Assembly (NCBI GenBank): GCA_004151065.3
Contig: NWUY0300039915.1
Location: 7,145-17,552 of the forward strand
DNA from: Larix sibirica
Taxonomy: Eukaryota > Streptophyta > Pinopsida > Pinales > Pinaceae
Direction: 5' to 3'
DNA length: 10,408 bases
Shown in pieces: positions 1-8,020 of the stretch. Within the stretch, counting starts at the first letter, position 1; the number at the start of each line of letters is the position of its first letter. Under the pieces are notes generated by a model, which was not told the DNA's origin, ran no database searches, and saw only the letters and a list, made by a program, of their open reading frames with translations. The position numbers and the translations under genes were made by a program.

Positions 1-1
1 A

Positions 2-361
2 AAAAAATATCCATTGTCACGAGGGAAGCACCTAGAGGATCTATACAATCAATGTCAATTTGTTTCTACTCTCTGGGATCATGGCTCCCTTATCCTTAAA
101 TAGATTGACCACAATAGCGGAAGAACCAAAGAGACTATTGCTAACTGGAGTTCCAAATCCCCTGATGACAACATTGTGAACATAATTTGGCAACTCTTTC
201 TAGGGTTCCTCCTTTGGGAAACTTGTAAAGAAAGAAATCACAGAATTTTCCAAGAGGTTCATCAAGATATAAACTAGTTCTGGCTCAAGATCCAATAAAA
301 CATCAAAGAAACTATTCTCATTAAACATTGGAAAAATGATAACTAGATGGGATGCCCATAA
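2..361 (+). pseudogene. C-terminal remnant of a LINE (non-LTR retrotransposon) polyprotein
   Basis: One forward frame starting at base 2 reads as the tail of a plant LINE reverse-transcriptase polyprotein, after the polymerase domain. Near the start it has an LWDHGSL segment of the kind seen around the zf-RVT region. It then has NWSS, and a FLLWETCKERNHRIFQ segment (about 209-256) that matches the W-x-x-W/C-K-E-R-N-x-R-I-F signature typical of plant LINE proteins. A KETILIKHW segment (about 308-334) follows. The frame is broken by in-frame stops at 101-103, 275-277, 296-298, 344-346 and 359-361, so it is dead. The start lies outside the window. The intact protein would have copied LINE RNA at the target site. 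The family assignment rests on remembered motif patterns, not on a search. Confidence 0.72.
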
Positions 362-1797
362 GTTTTGAGTATTTTGTAGGCATGGGGTTTATCTCCTCCG
401 AATTCCCCTTGGATCGTGGTCTGGTAATATTTTTTGCTAGGTAGAACACACAAGAGAGGTCAAAAGACTAGACACAAAGATTTTTCTTCCAACCATGGGT
501 CTACCCATAGTTAAAACATTGCATGCAAACATATAAGTTGTGTTGAAAGGCTTGATTTTCACAAGTAAAATGAACAAAAGTTCACCAGGTTAACCATGCA
601 TTGATTGTAGGAGGTGTGAGCATCAATACAACTCAGACATGTACATATATGGTTTAAGGACACTTGTTGACACATGCATGCATCATAATAATGACATAGA
701 TATGGTAAATGGTAATCCCATATCCAAATGAATGGTTCAATACCATTCTACAATCCAAATTAAAATGATTGGGCTTGAAAAGCCTTGTCGAAAAAATGGT
801 AAACACTGCCATCAACACCCTAAACAAATTCACATGGATAGTGATAACTCAGAATACTCACACAAGAAAATCAAAGGAGCCAATTATGGGCCAAAAGAGA
901 ACAAGGAAAGAGCATGAACAACAAAGGAAACATCAAACCTGAACCCGATAAACATGATATGAGATTTTCAGAACACAACAACTAGAGTAGACAAAGAGAG
1001 GACTAAAGGGAATGAACTGAACTGCCATAACTTGAGAATATATTTTTGGAAAACATTGATTCAACTGAAAGGGTGAAAGACTTGCACCTTGGTCAATGGA
1101 TGAAAATCGACGGCCCCAAGCAATGTAATCATGGTACATTAATCAATATTTTCATTCCCGTAGGGTGGTCGTACTATTAACAACCATTTCAACCACACAA
1201 ATCAACATCAATGTTGGTGATATGTTGGTACCAAATCCAAGATGCATCAAGTTCATTGAGGTGTCTTGGTATTAAATCTTCTCCTAATCTTGTGGGTCGA
1301 TGAGTGTATACCAAGGTCATGGGGTTCAAGACTTAGGTTGGTGGTTCTAAGTCGCCCAACCATTGCAACATGTTCATAGTATTAGATAGTCAAAGGATCA
1401 CCATGCCAACACAATAACAACAAAGACCCTTGGCCCATCAAGAAACCAAATGTGCCTACACATTCCATGAATATGAGAGGTAAGCATAGACCTTTCAATA
1501 CAACATTGAATTAAACATGTGCATAATGCCAACCCCAATTAGAATGCTCACAAAACCTTTTTGAAATATGTTGTTAATCATTACTATTATGCTCATGCTT
1601 ATAATAGGAAAATGTTCAAGCTTGTGATAATGTAAATGTGCCAATGGACCCCATATACAAAACAAAAATAATATCAAAATTTAATCAACATATAGAAAGA
1701 TCTACTTAATTTCATGGCACGGGTTGTTAAATACTAAATATCATAGGGAATCATACATGTATTCCATTCATTATGTATTTTCTACTCATAAAATGAT
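362..1797. other. Intergenic stretch with no recognisable gene
   Basis: AT-rich sequence with frequent stops in all frames. Short open stretches at 732-917 (+), 933-1139 (-) and 1495-1677 (-) encode peptides of 60-70 residues with no motif I recognise, and they look like chance openings. Bases just after 361 may be more of the LINE tail (a reading near 380-430 gives a Pro-rich stretch), but this is not convincing. I saw no tRNA, terminal inverted repeat or long tandem repeat here. Confidence 0.6.
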
Positions 1798-1860
1798 AAC
1801 AAGTTAAGGTGACAAGATAACAAGTAAAGGTGACAACATAACAAGTTAAGGTGACAAATC
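1798..1860. repeat. Three tandem 21-bp repeats at the transposase 3' end
   Basis: Three adjacent 21-bp units (1798-1818, 1819-1839, 1840-1860) share the core AACAAGTTAAGGTGACAA with one to a few changes each. On the minus strand the first unit met after the transposase tail contains the TAA (1848-1846) that ends that reading frame, so the array sits exactly across the end of the coding region. The unit length is a multiple of three, so gain or loss of units would not have changed the frame. Confidence 0.88.
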
Positions 1861-2451
1861 ATCATAATCATCTACATTGCCACCATGATCAGAATCCCCA
1901 TCACTCATGTATGCATCTACCTGGTTTTCATTTGCATCCTCATCTTAGACATGAAATACTGCATTATCTCTTCGAATCTCTTCGTTGGGAATCAAAGTCT
2001 CTTCTTCAAACACTCTATCATCATCTTTAGCCACTTCTTCAAATGTTTCTTTTAAATTATCATTTTTCCCATCAACCATTATATCAAAAACTTCCATGAA
2101 TTTGTGTTTCGAACGAGATTCTGTTTGCATGGCGTACGACTATTCTGGGCTTCTTACATCATCAATTAGAAATGATTGGTTAATTTGAATAGGGGAAACA
2201 TACAACTTATCAATCTCTGATCAAAATCGCCGTGTATTTGCACGTACAAATCCATACTCATCATGTTGCATTGCAGATGGTTTGATCCAATTACATTTTA
2301 ATAATATGAGAGTAGTCTCACCATAATCAACTTGAATAATTTTTTGTATGAATCCAACATACAATTTCTTTTCAGTGTCGTGATGAAATTTAGCACTAAC
2401 AATACAATGACAATTTTCCTTTCCTGTGTCCTTTTCTTCCACTCTTANCAC
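1846..2451 (-). pseudogene. DUF4216 domain and acidic C-terminal tail of copy A
   Basis: A single minus frame of 202 codons runs from 2451 to a TAA at 1848-1846 with only three internal stops: TGA 2223-2221, TAG 2142-2140 and TAA 1947-1945. The first part is DUF4216, the C-terminal domain of plant TNP2 proteins: KLYVGFIQKIIQVDYG, then ILLKCNWIK, then DEYGFVRANTRRF. After the TGA the frame continues with KLYVSPIQINQSF, the segment that follows DUF4216 in the family. The TAG falls where the family usually has Trp, a one-base change from TGG. The rest is rich in Asp and Glu and ends DDYDDLSP. The role of DUF4216 is unknown. A single N at 2448 leaves one residue undetermined. Confidence 0.88.
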
Positions 2452-2499
2452 TTTGTGAGAGATATGGTTGAAGACAAGACAACTCTCTCATCTTCGTCA

Positions 2500-3068
2500 T
2501 CATCTCATACATGTCGATTGACATTATTAAAATCCTTCATATATTCTATGTAAAATCATATGGCCTCTTGCATTGAATATCCCCCAGACATGTTTCCTTT
2601 TGGTTTAACCCTATTATGAACATTTCTTTCAAAACCTTCATATATTGCTATATAGGATACATCCATCTTGTTCTTATTAGGCCACAATGATCTAGTTCAT
2701 ATTCTAGATGTATAAGAAGATGCATAGAAATATTAAATATTATTGGTGGAAATCCCCATTCTAATAAACAAAGGACTTGAACAACCTCTTCCCTCGAATT
2801 ATCGAAGTTTGAAGAATCTAACACGTGCAAACTCATCTCTTAAATATTAGACCCACCTTCTAATTTCCAATAATGGCCCCTTTTCCAAACTTGGTATGAT
2901 CGCAATAGGTAAAATATCCTCGATTATGACATGATATCCATGGGTCTTGAGGCCTCTTAAGCTATTATTGTCAGTTTGGACTTTAATATTACTAATTACA
3001 TATCCAATAAGAAAGCGAGTTTGAGACATCAACTTTAAGAAATGTGCACATTGCTCCTTTTTCCACAC
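2500..3068 (-). pseudogene. DUF4218 domain of copy A transposase
   Basis: On the minus strand, 3068-2847 reads HFLKLMSQTRF..GYVISNI, then GLKTHGYHVIIEDILPIAI. This is the segment that links the TNP2 core to DUF4218. A frameshift near 2847 leads into 2836-2648, with VLCLLEWGFPP, then MHLLIHLEYELDHCG and RTRWMYPI, the signature of DUF4218. A TAG follows directly after WMYPI where the family has Glu, and the reading continues QYMKVLKEM. After one more frameshift it gives HNRVKPKGNMSGGY and then IEYMKDFNN down to about 2505, which fits the family pattern RNRARPEGSxAEGY. The domain is therefore complete in outline but broken by two frameshifts and several stops. Its biochemical role is not known. 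Confidence 0.88.
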
Positions 3069-3169
3069 ATAAGAAGCAATATGTTTTATATATTTAACCC
3101 AAAGGTTTTGGTGAATATTTAGTTATTGAAAGTCTTAACGTGATGAAAGTGTATCATATGCACCAAAAA

Positions 3170-4307
3170 GAGTTTCTATAATAGCATAGGCTATATTTTT
3201 CTCATTATGAATAAAGTCAACAATATGCCTAATGGCTATATCCTTAAAGTATGACAACTTATAGATATGGACAATTGTTTTACACCACTTTCATTACATG
3301 GATCATTTATACTACCCAAAACCCCACCATTTTAAATTACCAACATTATTTTTTTTCCATTCTCAATAATGTATTCACTCATTATTAGAAATGGTGCTTC
3401 ACGATTCTCTTCCTGACCATTGAAACGTGTTTTTTGCGACGATATGGATGATCCATTTTAAGGTAAGCATGATGTCCACAATAAATACACTTACGCAAAT
3501 TTTTTGAGTGCCTCACAAAATCCTTAAATTTGCAAGAAGGACATCCATGGTATCCATGAATAGTGAGATTAGTCAACGTGCCATATGCAGGAAGATCGTG
3601 AATCTTAAACAATAAGGAATCTCTTAAATTGAATTTGATTGAATGACCATCACTTAAAAATTGAATTACTTCAATTACTTTCCACAATTCAATTAGCTCA
3701 TAATATAATGGCTCTAAATAAAAATCAATTGTATCGGAAGTCACACTTTTCTTTCTTGGTATAATCAATGATAGAATTAACAAAAATGGTTTAGATGTTA
3801 ACCATGGAGGAAAGTTATAATTTATTTAAAACACTGGCCAATTTGATCATTTAGTACTTTGATATGAGCATGGGTTCACCCCATCTAGAGCCAAACTCAA
3901 TCTTATATTATGAGGGTCTTGGGAAAAATCATCCCATCTATTATCAAATTCCATCCACATATTAGAATCCGGAACATGTCATTATTTTCCATCAATGCTA
4001 TTATTTTTGGCATGCCATTACATAAGTTCAGCAATGTCTATGCACATATACATTCAAAGTAGTCATGGGATTAGTGAAAAGTGGTGAAGACCCTTTATAG
4101 GAACCACAGTTGATTTCAACCCTGGTATATACCTCTCTTCTTCACATCTTGGACATCCAGTCTCACTTGCAATATTTTTGCAAAATAATACACAACCATT
4201 TAAACATGTGTGGATGTTTCATACCCTAAGCCTAGCTTAGTGATTTTCTTTTTACATTGACTTCGTTTTGTTGGCAATGTGGAGTCAGTTGGTAACAACT
4301 GACTTCA
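3170..4307 (-). pseudogene. TNP2 catalytic core (Transposase_21) of copy A
   Basis: Minus-strand reading shows the core of the plant TNP2 family. A Cys-rich segment (SETGCPRCEEERYIP, about 4110-4160) is followed by DSNMWMEFDNRWDDF and RLSLALDGVNPCSYQS (about 3890-3930), whose Asp is a probable catalytic residue. Next come INYNFPPWL and an open stretch at 3783-3385 with LSLIIPRKK, FYLEPLYYELIELW, HGCPSCKF and HPYRRKK. A frame change at a run of six T (3430-3435) leads into RFNGQEENREAP. After more damage, IRHIVDFIHNEKNIAYAI (about 3190-3240) matches the conserved IRHxLDxMHxEKN block. Stops at 3849-3847 and 3828-3826 fall inside otherwise good matches. Assigning catalytic roles to single residues is inference. 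Confidence 0.9.
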
Positions 4308-4418
4308 TAATGCCAATAACTCATCTACCCTCTCATTTTTCCAACCATGCACCAACTGCAAGTTAAGAATTTGAAGGATTGTTGTCAAATGATTTAACTT
4401 GCAATTAACATACACATG

Positions 4419-4478
4419 TGTTGTGGCTACAACAACTCCCCTACATTTTTGACCAAAAATAAAGGGTCCCCACTTAAA
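4419..4478 (-). repeat. 60-bp in-frame segment present in TNP2 copies A and B only
   Basis: Copies A and B encode about 20 extra residues (core KWGPFIFGQ) between a conserved LK and the YxNCKL motif. The equivalent place in the N-terminal fragment at 9241-9756 reads LKPMYDNCKL with no extra segment, which is closer to the usual family form. The matching bases in copy B are 7910-7969. The extra bases are a multiple of three and contain no stop in either copy. They could be an insertion that predates the duplication or a family variant. The flanking match (TTTTAAAACATC against TTTTAAAGCATC) is short, so the alignment is not certain. Confidence 0.5.
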
Positions 4479-4529
4479 TTTTAAAACATCAATACTTACC
4501 CTTCTTTGGTTTGATAGATATTGGTTCAA

Positions 4530-4799
4530 TGACTTTTGATTTTATCACATGACATATTTATCACCTCATCTTTGGGTTGATTTACTTGACAATCAATATT
4601 CATATGATCGGTTCATTCTTTAATCCACTATTTTGAATCCATCGAGTTAGGATCATGGTTTCATCTTGATTATTCTTCGATTCTTATATTGGGTTGATGA
4701 TTTCTTTTACTTATGTCTTATGATCCAAATCAGATCGGATATGCATTTTGCTTCATTTTATCTTGTCTCCAAGTCACCACTTCGGGACGAACATATACT
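4530..4799. other. Non-coding DNA 5' of copy A transposase
   Basis: AT-rich and without a recognisable gene, but conserved in copy B (8021-8290). It ends with TTCGGGACGAA (4781-4791) shortly before TGTAACAACCTCC. In many plant Ty3/gypsy elements a GGACGAA box near the end of pol precedes an LTR that starts TGTAACA, so this could be the 3' edge of such an element. There is no clear polypurine tract between the two and no recognisable pol peptide, so this is only suggestive. The open stretch at 4666-4872 (+) looks like a chance opening. Confidence 0.45.
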
Positions 4800-5225
4800 T
4801 GTAACAACCTCCCTGATGTCTCCATTTTCTAAATTTCAACAGTCGGAAGTTAGGAGTTTATTTTATAGTTAAATTTTAAATCTCGATTTCGCGACTCCGA
4901 TGTTAGTAGAATTCAGAAGTCGGCATGAAAATTTTTATTTAAGCTTGTCGACTTCCCTATTCCGATTTTTCTATTTCGGGAGTCGTTAGTCGAGGGAGTT
5001 ATTTGTCATGCTCAACTTTCAATCCCGACTCCGGACTCCCAAATTTTCCTATTCATTGCGGAAGTCAGAATTTGGGGTGTTATTAATTGTTATATTAATT
5101 TCCTCCCAAATCCCGACTTTAATAGTGCCAACTTGTTGATCCTGACTTTGACAGTGTCGACTTGTTGATCTCAACTTTGGCATGGTCGATATTGCAAACC
5201 TGGAGACTTTTTATAATTTTTCTAA
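4800..5225. mobile_element. Possible LTR or CACTA subterminal region rich in GACT/AGTC motifs (copy A)
   Basis: This block stands out from its AT-rich surroundings by many short GC-rich motifs in both orientations: GACTCC, GGAGTCG, GAAGTCGG, CGACTTCC, CCCGACT. Two readings are possible. It could be a solo or partial LTR: it starts TGTAACAACCTCC, and TTGGTATTTCGG follows at 5226, which recalls the TTGGTATCAGAG primer-binding site of plant LTR elements. Alternatively it could be the 5' subterminal region of the CACTA element, since such regions carry many short motifs in direct and inverted orientation that bind the element's own protein, and it lies on the 5' side of the transposase. No CACTA terminus and no clean LTR end (CA) is visible, so neither reading is settled. 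Confidence 0.45.
5110..5195. repeat. Three diverged 29-bp tandem repeats (copy A)
   Basis: Units at 5110-5138, 5139-5167 and 5168-5195 follow the pattern ATCcYgACTTTrrcAgtGtcgacTTG with about a third of positions varying, the third unit being the most diverged. The same three units are present in copy B at 8603-8688, so the array is older than the duplication. It lies at the end of the GACT/AGTC-rich block. Confidence 0.78.
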
Positions 5226-5719
5226 TTGGTATTTCGGGTCCGTTTTTTTCACATTGAATTGACATGATCTATCTGAGTATTGTATGACTCTATGGCATGA
5301 TATCTTGAGACATGATTATTATAGGCATTTCACTCCTATACATGATGTTTCGATGATCGATTAGTTGCATCATTTAGCTGATCCTTCTTCTGCATCTCTC
5401 ACATCATTTCGATTAATTCCATTTTTTTTTATCTCTAGCATGTATTTTCTATTTGGATTTGGTTGAGTTGGTTCCATGCTATTGGTGGATTACCATGTTA
5501 TGCTTCACATTTCCCCACCTGAAAATGATTATTAATGATGATGGATGGTTATTACCCTTTTGTTTTGGGATTTTGATTGATCATTTGATTTCACCCATTA
5601 TGAGTCTAGATATTGCATTGATCTAATATTCAAATCTTATTTATACATTTACATATCGAGAATCATGGTACTTTGTATTTTTTTTTAGTTTGTTTGTTTA
5701 AGCTAGTTTAATATTTTGG
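5226..5719. other. AT-rich non-coding segment after the LTR-like block (copy A)
   Basis: Conserved in copy B but with no coding frame or RNA gene that I can recognise. It begins with TTGGTATTTCGG, which is only a loose match to a tRNA-Met primer-binding site. If the preceding block is an LTR, this would be the untranslated leader of the element. The end at 5719 is where the match with copy B stops. Confidence 0.4.
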
Positions 5720-6392
5720 ATGTTTAATTTAAGCTTTTTAAAATTCATTTTTTATGATCATGCTTTGGTTTTGATTAAATTAATTTGTTAATTTGAAAAA
5801 TACATTTTATTAAATCTATAGTTTAAACTCACACAATTTAATTTAATGAACCAATATTTTTAACAAAAAAACACATATGTTTTGCCATTTTAATCTCTTT
5901 CATTTTAATATAATTTTGAATGTCCATGATTTTTGGAATCATTGAGATCAAAATTTAATATTTACGAATGTGCAACAAAAAGCATTTGATTATGGATAAC
6001 ATTTTCCTTTTAATAAGCTTGAATTGAAATATCTTTGACTTTCTTTTGCAAAATTAAAAATGTTTTTATTTATTATTGTGCAAAGAAAATTTTATTTTTA
6101 GTATTTCATTCTTAGATTAGGATTATGTTGGAAATATATTTGTGGGACTTATTAACTCTCCTATATTATGGGAAAGTTGACTTCTGACTTTTTACCCCCG
6201 ATTTTACTGTGGTCGGGGAAATTGGGAGTCGGGGTAAATTTAGTTTTTCCATTTTTGCTTAGAATGAGAAGGGGAAGTTAGAATGAGAAGGTTTTGGTGT
6301 AGGTTTGGGGTTCTTGATTGAGTGAAAAGATTTGTTAATTTTGTTAAGGGAGTAACCATTGGAAAAGAAGGCCTTGGTTAGGTGATACTTTT
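5720..6392. other. Single-copy spacer between the two duplicated units
   Basis: Very AT-rich sequence not repeated elsewhere in the window, with no gene visible. Around 6176-6235 it has a cluster of GC-rich motifs (TTGACTTCTGACT, CCCCCGA, GGTCGGGG, GGGAGTCGGGG) like those in the blocks at 4800-5225 and 8291-8718, so it may hold a diverged end of the same element family. Its presence between the copies means the duplication is not a simple head-to-tail repeat. Confidence 0.55.
6259..6296. repeat. Two-unit 19-bp direct repeat in the spacer
   Basis: The sequence TTAGAATGAGAAGG occurs at 6259 and again at 6278, giving two adjacent 19-bp units that differ only in their last bases. It lies just after the GTCGGGG motif cluster. 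It is likely a small slippage duplication. Confidence 0.75.
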
Positions 6393-8020
6393 TTCGATTA
6401 TGACATGATAGGCATGGGTCTTGAGGCCTCTTAAGCTATTAATGTTAGTTTAAATTCTAATACTACTACTTACATATTCGACGGGAAAGCGGGTCTGAGA
6501 CATCAACTTCAAGAATTGTGCACGTTGTTCCTTTATCCAGACATAAGGAGTGCTAGGTTTTCTATATTTTTCATCATCATATTTTTCAACCCAAATATTT
6601 CAACGAATCTTTAGTTGTTGAAAGTCTTCACATGATGAAACACTATCAAAAGAACCAAAAAGAGTTTCTATAATAGCATAGGCTATATTTTTCTCATTAT
6701 GCATAAAGTCAACAATATGCCTAATGGCTTTATCCTTAAAGTATGACAACTTATAGATATGGACAATTGTCTTACACCGCTTTCATTACATGGATCATCT
6801 ATACTACCAAAAACCCTAACATTTTCAATTAACAACATTATTTTTTGTCCATTCTCAATAATGTATTCACTCATTATTAGCAATGGTGCTTCATGATTCT
6901 CTTCATGACCATTGAAACATGTTTTTTTCGACAATATGGATGATCCATTTTAAGGTAAGCATGATGTCCACAATAAATACAGTTACGCAAAATTTTTAAG
7001 TGTCTCACAAAATCCTTAAATTTGCAAGAAAGACATCCATGGTATCCATGAATAGTGAGATTAGTCAACGTTCCATATGCAGGAAGATTGTGAATCTTAA
7101 ACAATAAGGAATCTCGTAAAGTGAATTTTAATGAATGACCATCACTTAAAAATTGAATTACTTCAATTACTTTCCACAATTTAATTATCTCATAATATAA
7201 TGGCTCTAAATAAAAATCAATTGTATCGGAAGTCACACTTTTCTTTCTTGGTATAAACAATGATAGCATTAAGAAAAATGGTTTAGCTGTTAACCATGGA
7301 GGAAAGTTATAATTTATTTAAAGCACTGGCCAATTTGATCATTTAGTACTTTGATATGATCATGAGTTCACCCCATCTAGAGACAAACCCAATCTTATAT
7401 TACGAGGGTCTTCGGAAAAATCATCCCATCTATTATCAAATTCCATCCACGTCTTAGAATCCAGAACATGTTGTTGTTTTCCATCAGTGCTATTATTTTT
7501 GGCATGCCATTGCATAAGTTCAGCAATGTCTATGCACCTATACGTTCAGAGTACTCATGGGATTAGCGAAAAGTGGCAAAGACACTTTATAGGAACCACA
7601 ATTAATTTCAAAACTGGTCTATACCTCTCTTCTTCACATTTTGGACATTCAGTCTCACTTGCAATATTTTTGCAAAATAATACACAACCATTCAAACATA
7701 TGTGGATGTTTCATACCTTAAGCCTAGCTTAGTGAATTGTTTTTTACATTGACTTCTTTTTTTGGCAATGTGGAGTCAGGTGGTAACAACTGACTTCATA
7801 ATGCCAATAACTCATCTACACTCTCATTTGTCCAACCATGCACCCATTGCAAGTTAAGAATTTGAAGGATTGTTGTCCAATGATTTAACTTGCAATTAAC
7901 ATACACATGTGTTGTGGCTACAACAACTCTCCTACATGTTTGACCAAAAATAAAGGGTCCCCACTTAAATTTTGAAAAATCAATAATTACCCTTCTTCTT
8001 TTTGATAGATATTGGTTCAA
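6393..8020 (-). pseudogene. CACTA TNP2 transposase pseudogene, copy B (core only)
   Basis: This is a second minus-strand copy of the TNP2 core, close in sequence to copy A. It has HGWTNESVDELLAL, the Cys-rich segment, FDNRWDDF, LDGVN and NFPPWL. An open stretch at 7269-6877 has IPRKK, FYLEPLYYEIIKLW and HGCLSCKF; an overlapping frame at 6934-6683 has CFNGHEENHEAP. IRHIVDFMHNEKNIAYAI (about 6695-6735) and PYVWIKEQRAQFLKLM follow. The reading stops inside the GLKTHAYHVIIE linker at the left edge of the duplicated unit, so DUF4218 and DUF4216 are absent. Stops at 7798-7796, 7341-7339 and 7320-7318 fall at the same codons as in copy A. Compared with A, the stretch between FNG and MHNEKN is better preserved in one frame, so B helps to read A. 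It is not functional. Confidence 0.93.

Larger units (their letters stand above)
1846..4529 (-). pseudogene. CACTA (En/Spm) TNP2 transposase pseudogene, copy A
   Basis: Read on the minus strand from high to low coordinate, this region gives the TNP2 transposase in the family's usual order. It starts with an NCKLNH..L..WKNE..DELLAL segment, then LGLGYET, a Cys-rich segment and WMEFDNRW. LDGVNP, NFPPWL, IPRKK and HGCPSCKF follow, then FNGQEE and IRHIVDFIHNEKN. DUF4218, DUF4216 and an acidic tail complete the order. TNP2 binds element ends and cuts and pastes CACTA elements in the nucleus. The copy is dead: it has many in-frame stops (for example 4307-4305, 3849-3847, 3828-3826, 2223-2221, 2142-2140, 1947-1945) and several frameshifts. 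The N-terminal Transpos_assoc domain is missing here; upstream lies unrelated non-coding DNA. The family call is strong. Exact edges and the original exon structure are inferred. Confidence 0.93.
2920..5719. repeat. Duplicated 2.8-kb unit, copy A
   Basis: This segment matches 6393-9239 base for base over nearly its whole length, at roughly nine in ten identical positions by eye, in the same orientation. It starts inside the DUF4218 linker of TNP2 (CGATTATGACATGAT) and ends at TTTAATATTTTGGA. It covers the TNP2 core and all the non-coding DNA on its 5' side. Short indels separate the copies; for example, copy B has about 20 extra bases near 9013-9035 and near 6555-6580. Neither edge has a visible inverted repeat. 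Confidence 0.93.

Noticed and set aside
732-917. Forward open stretch of 61 codons
   Set aside because: No motif, low-complexity polar composition and no supporting context; length expected by chance in AT-rich DNA.
933-1139. Reverse open stretch of 68 codons, and a similar one at 1495-1677
   Set aside because: No recognisable family, no repeats or conserved partner in the window; likely chance openings.
1985-2188. Forward open stretch opposite the transposase tail, and another at 2332-2553
   Set aside because: These are antisense shadows of the DUF4216 and acidic tail frame, which has clear family motifs on the minus strand.
3425-3440. Programmed frameshifting at the T-run before FNG
   Set aside because: Nearby nonsense codons in both copies show that the gene is dead, so a shared indel is the simpler explanation.
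4666-4872. Forward open stretch conserved in both copies (4666-4872 and 8157-8363)
   Set aside because: The conservation is explained by the DNA duplication; the peptide has no known motif and runs across the proposed LTR-like boundary.
4800-5241. Firm call of a full LTR with primer-binding site
   Set aside because: The end lacks a clean CA, the TTGGTATTTCGG box matches a tRNA-Met site only in its first half, and no polypurine tract precedes the TG start; kept as a hypothesis only.
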